DNA from: CAYQQK01 sp964420065
Lineage (GTDB): Bacteria; Bacillota; Dethiobacteria; DTU022
Length of the DNA: 64,000 nucleotides
NCBI GenBank assembly: GCA_964420065.1
Contig: CAYQQK010000006.1
Location: forward strand, 1-64,000
Reading direction: 5' to 3'
A program made the translations under genes and the position numbers. Shown piece after piece: positions 1 to 7,486 of the stretch (positions are counted from its first letter, which is position 1; every line of letters starts with the position of its first letter). Below the pieces are notes generated by a model. The model was given only the letters and a program-made list of their open reading frames with translations, made no database searches and was not told the origin of the DNA.

Positions 1-131
1 GTAATGCTTGAAGTTGATAATTTCCTATTGATCTTGGCCTACAACGCAAATGGCTCTTTATCTTTCTTCGTGGCGTTTCCGCCAAATATCGGTTAAAATA
101 TTGCTTGCAAGCGGTTAAAAGGAGAGAATTT

Positions 132-404
132 ATGGCTAGGTACTGCTACCTTACCTTTCCGGGCACCTATTTTGCTCTGCATTCCGAAGCTGTGCTACAT
201 AAAACGGCTTTTTCGTTTAAACTTGTCCCTGTTCCTCGTGATATCAGCTCCAGTTGCGGCGTTGCCTTGCGCTGTTCCTGCACCGACCTGGCAGGGATTG
301 TCAATGCGCTGGATCAGTCGAACGTACAAGTGGAGGGCAGCTTTAAACCGGGCGAAAATAACCGGTACACCCGGTTTATTCCCGGAAAAGAGCATGATCT
401 ATGA
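132..404 (+). CDS. DUF3343 family small protein (putative Se/S carrier-like)
   Basis: A 90-residue soluble protein. The pattern matches the DUF3343 family: an N-terminal YCYLTFPGTYFALHSE segment followed by a V-P-V-P-R-x-I-S-S-S-C-G segment and a later short Cys motif (LRCSC). Members are often encoded beside cysteine desulfurases and selenium-metabolism genes and are proposed to carry S or Se; the function is not proven. The start at 132 was chosen because AGGAGAG lies just upstream; an in-frame ATG at 105 has no such site. The stop overlaps the next ATG (ATGA), so the two genes were probably one transcription unit. Family call is by recognition of the motif order, moderately sure. Confidence 0.72.
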   Translation: MARYCYLTFPGTYFALHSEAVLHKTAFSFKLVPVPRDISSSCGVALRCSCTDLAGIVNALDQSNVQVEGSFKPGENNRYTRFIPGKEHDL

Positions 405-574
405 ATGCCGCCAGCCTGAACCTGTATTTTGATAATGCGGCAACCGGCCGGGAAACAATCCGCACCTGTCTCGATTATTTCGGTTTCAAGGGGGTTCTTC
501 CGGCCGGCCGGGTTTCAAACATGTACGAAATCGCCGATCTCCTGGCCAGGGCGCAAAAGGTAATTTCATTGTAG
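401..574 (+). pseudogene. Truncated cysteine desulfurase (class V aminotransferase) N-terminus
   Basis: This 57-codon ORF begins four bases inside the DUF3343 stop. Its residues 9-15 read YFDNAAT, the diagnostic N-terminus of NifS/SufS-type cysteine desulfurases (usually I/VYxDNAAT). The rest (PAGRVSNMYEIADLLARAQ) can be laid on the following helix of the TIGR01977-type enzymes, which normally have an AGRIVFExRExLAxLF-like segment. It then stops at TAG, about 320 residues short of a full enzyme; the PLP lysine and catalytic cysteine are absent and no continuation is seen in the next 450 bp. I read it as a decayed remnant of a DUF3343-desulfurase pair. It could also be a short independent peptide. 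Confidence 0.5.
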
Positions 575-1040
575 TATGACGGCGGCGCACCTCCAGGGAG
601 TTATTTAACCCCACAATGGCTTGGGCAGTTCGAACCTGCCCGTACAGACAACCAAAAACCCCTTCCCCACTGATTCAAGTGCGCTTCTAACACACAATTG
701 CCTCTTTATATTTCCCATTTTTGGGAAGGAATTAGGCAATTCCTGTAGAATAGTGTGATAAATTGTATCTGGGTAGGATTGCTATCGCAGACAATTACTA
801 TGCGGTTTCCGGAATAACGAGCAAAAGCTGAATAAAAAACACAAATCAAGGCGAAATATACCCGGCAAATCAAGTATTCCTTTAATTGAAAGGGCTGGCC
901 GAAAACCAAGATGCAAAACAGGCGCAGCCCTTCCCAAATTCACGCAGTAAAATAAGCCGTCAGCAAAAGACAGAGGCATAACCTTGGGACTTTGCGCAAG
1001 CATAGCTGCTTGACCGTTTTGAAAAATTTTACGAAAGGCA
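575..1040. other. AT-rich intergenic region with short hairpins and a possible gene relic
   Basis: No intact gene is supported over these 466 bases. They hold a short hairpin (GGCAG-TTCGAAC-CTGCC, 624-640), an AGGAATT/AATTCCT hairpin at 727-744, an isolated GTGTGATAA at about 753-761 that recurs in the inverted repeats at 2625-2800, and the minus-strand DUF6273-like relic listed separately. Base composition is clearly AT-richer than the rest of the window. Confidence 0.6.
782..970 (-). pseudogene. Possible C-terminal relic of a DUF6273 protein
   Basis: Read on the minus strand, the segment 878-907 encodes GFRPALSIKG, which resembles the C-terminal signature GYRPALTLKG of the intact DUF6273 protein at 1761-2603 (7 of 10 identical). 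The preceding residues (LFYCVNLGRAAP) are where family members carry a V-R-x-x-x-x-G-type strand. No start, signal peptide or central domain is present and the reading frame continues into sequence unlike the family. It is therefore a candidate broken paralogue in opposite orientation; the match is short and could be chance. Confidence 0.35.
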
Positions 1041-1046
1041 ATGATC

Positions 1047-1598
1047 GTGAACATGAATAAAAAACTACTTTTAAGCATAGCACCCATTGTTTTGGCGATT
1101 ACTGTGATCGGAGGTGCGACGTGGGCATTGTTTGCAGTTCAGGACAAGATTGAAGGTTATGAATTTGCCACCGGCGGGGTAAATATTTCTTTGACCGGAA
1201 GCGACGCTGCATTTTCCGTTTTCAACATTGCTCCCGGATGGTCCGAAGAGAAAACCTTCATCGTAACCAACACCGGTAACCTGCCAATCTATATCAAGGT
1301 GTCCATGACTGGATCAGGTGATCTGGGTAATGTTCTGAAGGCCATAATAAAGGAAACAGGCGATAATATTGTCTACCCAACGGGGAATCAGTCCGGCCTT
1401 TTAAAGGATCTGGCTATCAATGACGTGCCACTAGCCGAAGGCGCAAATATTTCCTACAAAATCATTGTATCCCTGCCCACCACTACCAACAATGACTATG
1501 AAAACAATACTTACAACGGAACGATCATCGTTGACGCTGTTCAGCAAGAATACCAAAACATGCATGATGTGCAATATGAAAGCACCAATTCCCCCTGA
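1047..1598 (+). CDS. TasA/camelysin-like secreted protein with SipW-type signal
   Basis: A 183-residue exported protein. Residues about 3-27 form a signal segment (KKLLLSIAPIVLAITVIGGATWALF) followed by a short spacer and a beta-rich body. The ATWALF-x(n)-F-A-T-G-x-V-N-I/L pattern is that of TasA, CalY and other SipW-processed biofilm-fibre and M73-type proteins; the family polymerises on the cell surface. The middle (residues 60-110) has the expected NTGNLPIYIKV strand typical of these beta-sandwiches. GTG at 1047 lies eight bases after GAAAGG and is preferred; ATG codons at 1041 and 1053 are in frame. No sipW signal peptidase gene is in the window, so processing would depend on a gene elsewhere. 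A DUF6273 exoprotein gene follows 160 bp later. Confidence 0.7.
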   Translation: MNMNKKLLLSIAPIVLAITVIGGATWALFAVQDKIEGYEFATGGVNISLTGSDAAFSVFNIAPGWSEEKTFIVTNTGNLPIYIKVSMTGSGDLGNVLKAIIKETGDNIVYPTGNQSGLLKDLAINDVPLAEGANISYKIIVSLPTTTNNDYENNTYNGTIIVDAVQQEYQNMHDVQYESTNSP

Positions 1599-1760
1599 AA
1601 TATTTCAGGCCCACTCACCTGTTGTTCATGTATCCAGTTACCCAATCCCGGTTGGTGTAATGTCGGCATTATCAGCATGTCCTACTACAAGCATCCCTTT
1701 TACCATTTCCCGGGATTCCGTCCTTGGAATGTCCTAAAAAGGGGAGGGAAACAATCCAGG

Positions 1761-2603
1761 ATGAAAAAAATGATTGCTCTTCTCGTTCTGACGCTGTTCC
1801 TAACAGTCTCTCTGGCCGGAAGCGCCACTTCTCCCTGGTTTACCGCCCGGGCCGAGCTCCCCGGCAATACCTTTACCGCCGCCGCAGTGTTTTCCCCCGA
1901 TACGATACCGTTATCCAGTTTAAGTGCTGGCAACAGAGTAGTGGACACCGCATGGAGCTGGATCTTCAAATCGGGAAACAACTATAGCGATCCCGTAGTG
2001 GCTACAAAGCCGGTAGTATGGCTCGTAGTTGGAATAGACCACTATGGACCCGGTACGGGAGTGCTACTGCTGGCGGAAGAAGTTATTGCAAAAAGGGTTT
2101 TCGATACTCGGGGCAATTTCGGGAATAGTATCTGGAAGTTCAACAATGAGCTCAAACCATGGTTGAACGGCACCTTTTATGATGCCTTTTCGGACGATTT
2201 CAAGGAAGCAGTGTTAACGACCACCATTCCCCACCAACATTATCTTTCAGGCGGAGAACTTGAAAACTACACTACCGACAATAAGGTTTTTATCTTGTCC
2301 GAAACCGAACTGGGAATTACGTCTGGGTTGGAAATAGGAACACCGGTCCAATTTTTTATCGGTGCAACCTTTGCCGACCGGAGAGCCCGTTTGGGCGGCA
2401 GTTTTGCGACCTACTGGACCCGCTCTCCCGCGGATGACCCCCTGGCAACATCCTATGTGCGCTATATTCGAACGTATGGCGATTCTGATTACCAAAATGC
2501 CAACATCAAAGACTGTGGTTACCGCCCGGCGTTAACCTTAAAGGGCAATACCCGGGTGGAACCCGAGCCTATTGATGGAATTTATCGGATCATAGGCCCG
2601 TAG
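1761..2603 (+). CDS. Secreted DUF6273 domain protein
   Basis: A 280-residue exported protein. Residues 1-31 are a signal peptide (KKMIALLVLTLFLTVSLAGS) ending near ARA-E, followed by WFTARAELPGNTFTAAAVF, which resembles the mature N-terminus of SipW/TasA-type proteins. Residues 60-265 carry the DUF6273 pattern: VVWLVVGID, a central KPWLNGTFYDAFSDDFKEAV, LTTTIPH, TDNKVFILSETE, a YWTRSPADDP box and the closing CGYRPALTLKG. The domain is widespread in Clostridia surface proteins; its ligand and activity are unknown. ATG 1761 was chosen because the hydrophobic signal begins there and GGGGAGGG lies upstream. It is likely functionally linked to the preceding TasA-like gene and has a possible relic paralogue at 782-970. 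Confidence 0.72.
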   Translation: MKKMIALLVLTLFLTVSLAGSATSPWFTARAELPGNTFTAAAVFSPDTIPLSSLSAGNRVVDTAWSWIFKSGNNYSDPVVATKPVVWLVVGIDHYGPGTGVLLLAEEVIAKRVFDTRGNFGNSIWKFNNELKPWLNGTFYDAFSDDFKEAVLTTTIPHQHYLSGGELENYTTDNKVFILSETELGITSGLEIGTPVQFFIGATFADRRARLGGSFATYWTRSPADDPLATSYVRYIRTYGDSDYQNANIKDCGYRPALTLKGNTRVEPEPIDGIYRIIGP

Positions 2604-2619
2604 CAGACGCGGGGATCCG

Positions 2620-2805
2620 GACGCGGGGACGTCAAACTGTGTGATAACTACCTTTTTCCCAAATGAAAGCGGAGGATGTGGGGAACAACCTTCTTTTTTA
2701 CCCCAATTAAATAACCCTGTTCCCTAAATTTAGACTGCTTGATTACCACTGTGGGGTAAATGAATTCCGAGCATTATTTATCACACGGTCTGACGTCCCC
2801 TTGTC
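2620..2805. mobile_element. MITE/REP-like element with ~28-bp imperfect terminal inverted repeats
   Basis: The core left arm 2625-2647 (GGGGACGTCAAACTGTGTGATAA region) and the core right arm 2778-2800 are inverted copies that match at 21 of 23 positions. The match extends outward as GAC-NN-GGGG, giving 28-base arms (2620-2647 and 2778-2805) with four mismatches. The interior of about 130 bases is AT-rich and has no ORF. No transposase is encoded and no clear target duplication was found. A direct repeat GACGCGGGGA occurs at 2606-2615 and 2620-2629, next to the left end. The right arm runs into the preceding minus-strand gene and provides its stop codon. A non-autonomous element is the simplest reading. 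Confidence 0.6.
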
Positions 2806-5429
2806 TTTTTGGCCTCCAGGAGTCGCTCGACGGTGCTTTTGGGGGGCGGCTTTTCCGCCTTGGAGCGGGTACGGCGCGGGCGGGGCTTGAACGCCGCCGG
2901 CAACTGCGGCGCCATGCCGAAACGGCGGAAGGCAATATCCAGCGGCCAGAGCAGGACCGCCGCCAGAATTAACCCGCCACTGATCTCCGTTGAGCGGCGC
3001 ACCGGATCAACCGGGGGGCGAAACGCCTCCCGGGGCTGGCGTAGCACGCGCCCGCCGGTGCCCGCGCTTAACGTCTCGAGCAGGTCGCGCCCCGCCTCCA
3101 TGCCGGTGGTAAGGCGGTACTCGGCCGGGTAGGGAACGGAAAAGCCGCTCACGGCCTGCCCCGTAACCGTCCCCTCCACTCCCTCACGGCGGGTGCCGAG
3201 CAGGTAAACCCCCTCGTTCACCTGTTCGAGGCGGGCGGAATAACGTTCGCCCCCAACCGGCTGCATCTCCAGTTCCGTCTCACCATAATCCTCACCGGTC
3301 ACGCTCACCACCAGCCGTTCACCTTCAACGAGCGGTTCCCCAACCAGGGCGCTAATCTCCGCCCCGGCTCCGTCCAGGCGCACCTCCAAGGCAATCCCCT
3401 CGTCGCCCGGGCGCGGAGTGATCCAGGTCAAAAGGTTGGTCCAAAGATCGGCAAAACCGGGATGCCGCAAAAATTCTTCGCTCCACATCCCCCCGGTGTC
3501 GCTGGTAAAGGCTACAGCTCGCCCAAGGCCGTATTGCCAGCGAGCCAACAAAGGGTGTTCGCGATGGGTTTGCAACAGCACTTCGGCCAAGGGCTTGGCC
3601 GTAGAGGCAACATAACCGCAAAAAAGCGGCGTAGCTGCACCAAGCGCAACCGCATCGCGGTGGAGGACAGCAGGCCGGAACTCCTCCTCTACCAGGTAAT
3701 CCCCCCCTGCCAACACTGTTTCCTGCAAAAAAACTTCCGGTAAATCTTCGCTTTCCGGCACCGCATAGAAACGCCCGTCACCGTGTTCGGCCAGGTAACG
3801 CATTAATGTCGCATCAGCATCATCTCCCAGAGCAATGGTGGAAAGAACGATCCCCTGACCGGTCATCTCCTCCAGGAGCGAAGCATAATTATACTGGGGT
3901 CCCTCCATCCCATCGCTAAGAAGAATGATCTGTTTCGCGCGCTTCCCGCCGGTTAGCAGGCGCACCGCCTCTTCCAGGGCGGGATAGATCATGGTGCCGC
4001 CGCCAACAGAGATGCTTTCGATTACAGCGGCGGCGTGATCCCGCTCTTCTCCGGAAGTAAGGGGCAGTGCGACAGAGTAGCGATCATCAAAGGTGATCAC
4101 CCCGAGGCGGTCCCTTTCTTTCAGTACGGCCAGGGAGGCGATGGCGGCGTTTTTGGCCATGTTTAACTTTTCCCCGGACATACTTCCGGAGCGATCGATC
4201 ACCAGCAGCAGATCCAGGCCGGGCAGCTCTGTTTCGCTTTCAACCTCCATGGAAACCGGAAGCAATTTTTCCAGCGGTGTGTCCTGGTAAAGACCGAGAC
4301 CAAAAGAGCTCTTGCCGCCGGTCGCAGCTACGCCGCCGCCCAGAACTCGCACAAATGTTTCCAAATTTTGCTGTTGCTCCACCGTCAAGGCGTACGCGGG
4401 AACGTCTACCAACAACACCGCCCGGTAGGCCGCCAGAGCCTGCGGGGAAGCAGGTAGCTGCTGCGGCGGCACCCGGTGTACCTCCAGACCGCCCAGGAGC
4501 ATCAGGTCGAACAACGACTGCCCCTGGCCCGGTTTGCCTTCCACCATCAGAAGACGGGGCGGAGCTTCGACGAAAGTAAGGCCGGTCATGGTGTTGTTCG
4601 AACGGAGGGTATCCCGGTACGGTTCCAGGACGGCCTGCACTTTGACCAACCCCTCTCCCGCCGTTTCCACCGGAATCGAAAAATATTGCCGTCCCGCCGG
4701 CAGTGATACTTCTTCCTGGAAGGCGAGGCGCCCATCCCAGAACAGGGAGAGCACACCCGGGGTAGAAACGGTAGATTGCACCTCCACCTCTACCAGCACC
4801 TGCCGCCCGGGGTGGGTATAACGGGGCAGGGCGAGATCGAGAACGGCCGCCTCATCGCCCGCCGGCGCCATGACGGGAAGAACGTCTACACTGATGCCGG
4901 AAGCATTTAGCGCGCCGGCATAAGCAAGGCTGTCGCCGGCGGTTTCCAGCCCGTCCGAGAGCAGGACGATGCGGCCGTTACTGTCACCCGGGATCAAACC
5001 GGCGGCCGTCTGCAAGGCGGCTTCGAGATCGGTATGATCGCGGGCAATCTCCGCCGCCTCCAGGGCGGGCAGGCGCTCCATGGTAAAGGGTTTCACCAGC
5101 TGGACATCGCGGCCGAAAACCAGCACGGCCGCCCGATCGCCGGCGCCGCAGTAGGTGAGACTTTCGTTGAGCCATCCGGACTGGTCGGGTGTCCCCTCCA
5201 TACTGCGGGAGCGATCGACCAAAAAAACGACGCTTAAACCGCGGTGGGTCCGGACCAGGTACGGGCGGGACAGGGCCAGCACCAACACCAGCAACAGCAG
5301 AGCACGCAAAACCAGGGCTGCGGAGCGAACCTGGCGCGGATAACGCCGTCGCCCGTTGTAAACCAAGAGCAGGGCGCTGGCCGGGAGGAGCAGCAAAAGA
5401 AACCATGGTTGTAAAAATTTAATAGCCAC
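2781..5429 (-). CDS. Large membrane protein with two vWA domains and a GATase-like middle
   Basis: An 882-residue protein. Two N-terminal membrane segments (about 7-24 and 38-56) precede a first von Willebrand A domain with MIDAS motif DRSRS (72-76) and LSDG near 157. A glutamine-amidotransferase-like fold follows (about 290-385, with FVRVLGGGVAATGG). A second vWA domain has DRSGS at 412-416, GGGTMIYPAL and LSDGM. A beta-rich stretch and one C-terminal membrane segment (about 822-843) precede a basic cytoplasmic tail. The GTG start overlaps the previous gene by 11 bases. The last residues, RGRQTV plus the stop, are encoded by the inverted repeat at 2778-2805, so the native C-terminus was probably altered by insertion. 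It belongs to the MoxR/vWA cluster; its substrate is unknown. Confidence 0.75.
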   Translation of the reverse strand: MAIKFLQPWFLLLLLPASALLLVYNGRRRYPRQVRSAALVLRALLLLVLVLALSRPYLVRTHRGLSVVFLVDRSRSMEGTPDQSGWLNESLTYCGAGDRAAVLVFGRDVQLVKPFTMERLPALEAAEIARDHTDLEAALQTAAGLIPGDSNGRIVLLSDGLETAGDSLAYAGALNASGISVDVLPVMAPAGDEAAVLDLALPRYTHPGRQVLVEVEVQSTVSTPGVLSLFWDGRLAFQEEVSLPAGRQYFSIPVETAGEGLVKVQAVLEPYRDTLRSNNTMTGLTFVEAPPRLLMVEGKPGQGQSLFDLMLLGGLEVHRVPPQQLPASPQALAAYRAVLLVDVPAYALTVEQQQNLETFVRVLGGGVAATGGKSSFGLGLYQDTPLEKLLPVSMEVESETELPGLDLLLVIDRSGSMSGEKLNMAKNAAIASLAVLKERDRLGVITFDDRYSVALPLTSGEERDHAAAVIESISVGGGTMIYPALEEAVRLLTGGKRAKQIILLSDGMEGPQYNYASLLEEMTGQGIVLSTIALGDDADATLMRYLAEHGDGRFYAVPESEDLPEVFLQETVLAGGDYLVEEEFRPAVLHRDAVALGAATPLFCGYVASTAKPLAEVLLQTHREHPLLARWQYGLGRAVAFTSDTGGMWSEEFLRHPGFADLWTNLLTWITPRPGDEGIALEVRLDGAGAEISALVGEPLVEGERLVVSVTGEDYGETELEMQPVGGERYSARLEQVNEGVYLLGTRREGVEGTVTGQAVSGFSVPYPAEYRLTTGMEAGRDLLETLSAGTGGRVLRQPREAFRPPVDPVRRSTEISGGLILAAVLLWPLDIAFRRFGMAPQLPAAFKPRPRRTRSKAEKPPPKSTVERLLEAKKTRGRQTV

Positions 5430-7215
5430 GGTTATCGACCCACCATTCCAGTCCGATCAGAAAACAGGTCGCCAGTAGCAACGGGGTCGTGAGGGAAAGT
5501 AACCCGGGCGTCTGCCGGCTGCCGCTCACCGACGCGCCGTCGATGGTAATGCAATCTACGGCAGCGAGGGTGCCGGTTGTTGTCGGAGTGTTAACCGCAA
5601 TCAGGTAATCGCGTTCGCCGGTCGAAAGGGTGTAAATCCCGCTTTCCCGAACCGGTTCCCCCCGGTAGGGGAAAGGCCCGCTGATGCGACGGCGGTCGCC
5701 GCCCGGCGTCAGCACCTCCACCGTTTCCACCGACCAGGGCGGATCCAGAAAAAGCGGGTTACCGTAAGAAAGCCGCCCCGGCGCCATCGTCAGGCCGGTA
5801 AAATAGTCGATCGTATTACGGATCAACACGGGGAAGGCGGGCCGCAGGGGCAGATCTCCCCCTTGCACGGCAAAGCCGAATACCACTACGGGCATCCCCT
5901 TTCGCTCCAGCTCGACCCCGATGTTGCCTTCCGCCGTCTGCAACAGCGGCCGCCCGCCCCGGATCGCCTTGGCATAGCTCAACGTGACCGCGTTGAAATC
6001 AGCATAAGCCATCAGGGAATGCGCCGCCGCCTGAAGGCGGTCCGGTCGGAAAGGGGCGGCCGTTTCAAAATGGGGATTGGGATGGGGCGGATCGAAAATG
6101 AGCAACGGTGCGGCGGGCAGAGTTTCGGGCAGATAGCCGTCGAAGATAAAGTAATCATAGCGCCCGGAAAGCTCGGAACGGTAGCCGGTGGGGCGAACCC
6201 GGGTCACCGCCAGGCCGGGTTGCAGCTGCAGCACCCTTTCCAAAAAAAGATTGCCCTCGCTAACCAGGAGCAACCGGGAACTGGCATCACCACCGGCCGT
6301 GACCGCATAAAAGCTGTCATCCCAAGACACCTGATCGCCGCCGGCCAAAACTTCTCCCCGGTACCAGGGTGACAATGCTATTTCACGCCAGGTTAGAACG
6401 GTACTGTTCCCGGGTTCCAGTGAGACCTCCCGCTGACCGACCGGCGCGCCGGCACTGTCTTCAATGCGTACGGTTCCGCGGGCAGGCAGGGTACCATTGT
6501 TGTAAACGGTAACGTAAAGACGTTCTCCGTCGGCGATCATAGCGGCAATGAGCAGGTTCCGCACCGGATTCTCTCCCACGGGGATAAAGCTAAGCGGCGC
6601 CCCCAGACGGAGGGCGACTTCATCACACCCGCCCGCACTGATGAGCATAACCGCAGTATCGTCCCGGTCGTGGGTTAGATCTTCGGCCAGAACCAGCGCT
6701 TCTTGCAGATTGGCCCGGCCGCCATCAATGGCTAAACCACCGACCGCTTCGAGTAAAGTCGCCGTATCAGAAGTAAAACCACAAATTACCCGGGCCTTTC
6801 CGGCCATGGCTACTACAGCCAGCGCCTCCGCCGTAGCCTTGCGAGTTATCCGGTCACGTAGAAATTGTTGTGCTTGCTCCAGCCGCGTTTTTCCATCCTC
6901 CTGGACCGCCATGGAATAAGAAGTGTCGATAATAACCACGGTATGACCGCCCGGGCCCCCCCCCGCATGCAGAGGCAAAGCCGGTTGCACCAGAGCCAGC
7001 GTGAGCAAAGAGGCGCCCAAAAGCTGCAGCAAAAGAAGCAGACTCCGGAGCAACCGGCTCAACCGGAGCGAGGGTGAAGAGGTTTGATCAAGGCGTTCCC
7101 AGAGCATGATGCTGGAAACGGGCTGCGGCCGTGTCTTTTTTTTGAGCAGGTAGAGCAGCACAATTAGAGGAATGGTTGCCGCCGTCCAGAAGGCTGCGGG
7201 TTGGAGAAAGGTCAC
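5419..7215 (-). CDS. BatA-like vWA domain membrane protein
   Basis: A 598-residue protein. The N-terminus is a BatA-type segment with a membrane helix (about 11-24) ending in LLKKKTRP and the LWERL element, a second helix at about 56-77, then a vWA domain with MIDAS motif DTSYS at 97-101. The remaining 350 residues look like stacked beta-sandwich/GATase-like sequence and end with a membrane helix (about 570-590) and EWWVDNRGY. Proteins of this type occur with MoxR ATPases and DUF58 proteins in Bat-like operons; the biochemical role is not established. The GTG start follows GAGGTG with five bases between. A 30-bp tandem-repeat array separates it from the DUF58 gene upstream. Confidence 0.75.
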   Translation of the reverse strand: MTFLQPAAFWTAATIPLIVLLYLLKKKTRPQPVSSIMLWERLDQTSSPSLRLSRLLRSLLLLLQLLGASLLTLALVQPALPLHAGGGPGGHTVVIIDTSYSMAVQEDGKTRLEQAQQFLRDRITRKATAEALAVVAMAGKARVICGFTSDTATLLEAVGGLAIDGGRANLQEALVLAEDLTHDRDDTAVMLISAGGCDEVALRLGAPLSFIPVGENPVRNLLIAAMIADGERLYVTVYNNGTLPARGTVRIEDSAGAPVGQREVSLEPGNSTVLTWREIALSPWYRGEVLAGGDQVSWDDSFYAVTAGGDASSRLLLVSEGNLFLERVLQLQPGLAVTRVRPTGYRSELSGRYDYFIFDGYLPETLPAAPLLIFDPPHPNPHFETAAPFRPDRLQAAAHSLMAYADFNAVTLSYAKAIRGGRPLLQTAEGNIGVELERKGMPVVVFGFAVQGGDLPLRPAFPVLIRNTIDYFTGLTMAPGRLSYGNPLFLDPPWSVETVEVLTPGGDRRRISGPFPYRGEPVRESGIYTLSTGERDYLIAVNTPTTTGTLAAVDCITIDGASVSGSRQTPGLLSLTTPLLLATCFLIGLEWWVDNRGY

Positions 7216-7260
7216 CGTTTCACCTCATTTCCCTGCCTCTTGACCCGCCCCCCCGAGAGA

Positions 7261-7440
7261 AGGGTTTTCTCCTTTCCCTCACCCTGGAGAGGGGCTTTCT
7301 CCTTTCCCTCACCCTGGAGAAGGGCTTTCCCCTTTCCCTCCGCGGGAGAAGAGCTTTCCCCTTTCCCTCCGCGGGAGAAGGACTTGCTCTTTTCCCTCCC
7401 CGAAGAGAAGGGCTTTCTCCTTTCCCTCCCCCCTGGAGGG
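7261..7440. repeat. Six-copy ~30-bp tandem repeat (minisatellite)
   Basis: Six consecutive units of 29-30 bases share the core GGGCTTTCTCCTTTCCCTC followed by a variable C/G-rich end such as ACCCTGGAGA or CGCGGGAGA. Units begin near 7261, 7291, 7321, 7350, 7379 and 7409; the first two are almost identical and the others have diverged. Each unit contains a TCTCC...GGAGA-type short palindrome, so a transcript could fold into a row of small hairpins. The array lies in the only sizeable gap inside the vWA/MoxR cluster (7216-7486). It is related in sequence to the palindromes at 10915-10942. Unlike a CRISPR array, it has no unique spacers. Confidence 0.85.
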
Positions 7441-7486
7441 GGAGGGCAGGGTGGGGGGGATGATACATAGTGGCCATCCCCTTATC

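Noticed and set aside
620..660. tRNA-like T arm (GGCAG-TTCGAAC-CTGCC followed by ACCA-like bases)
   Set aside because: No matching 5' acceptor strand, D arm or anticodon arm is present upstream, and the 3' end does not continue as a CCA stem.
7261..7440. CRISPR-like array
   Set aside because: The units are continuous 29-30 base tandem copies without unique spacers, and no cas gene is present.
7176..7463. Plus-strand low-complexity ORFs with Phe-Pro-Ser repeats
   Set aside because: They are simply translations of the tandem repeat with no start signal.
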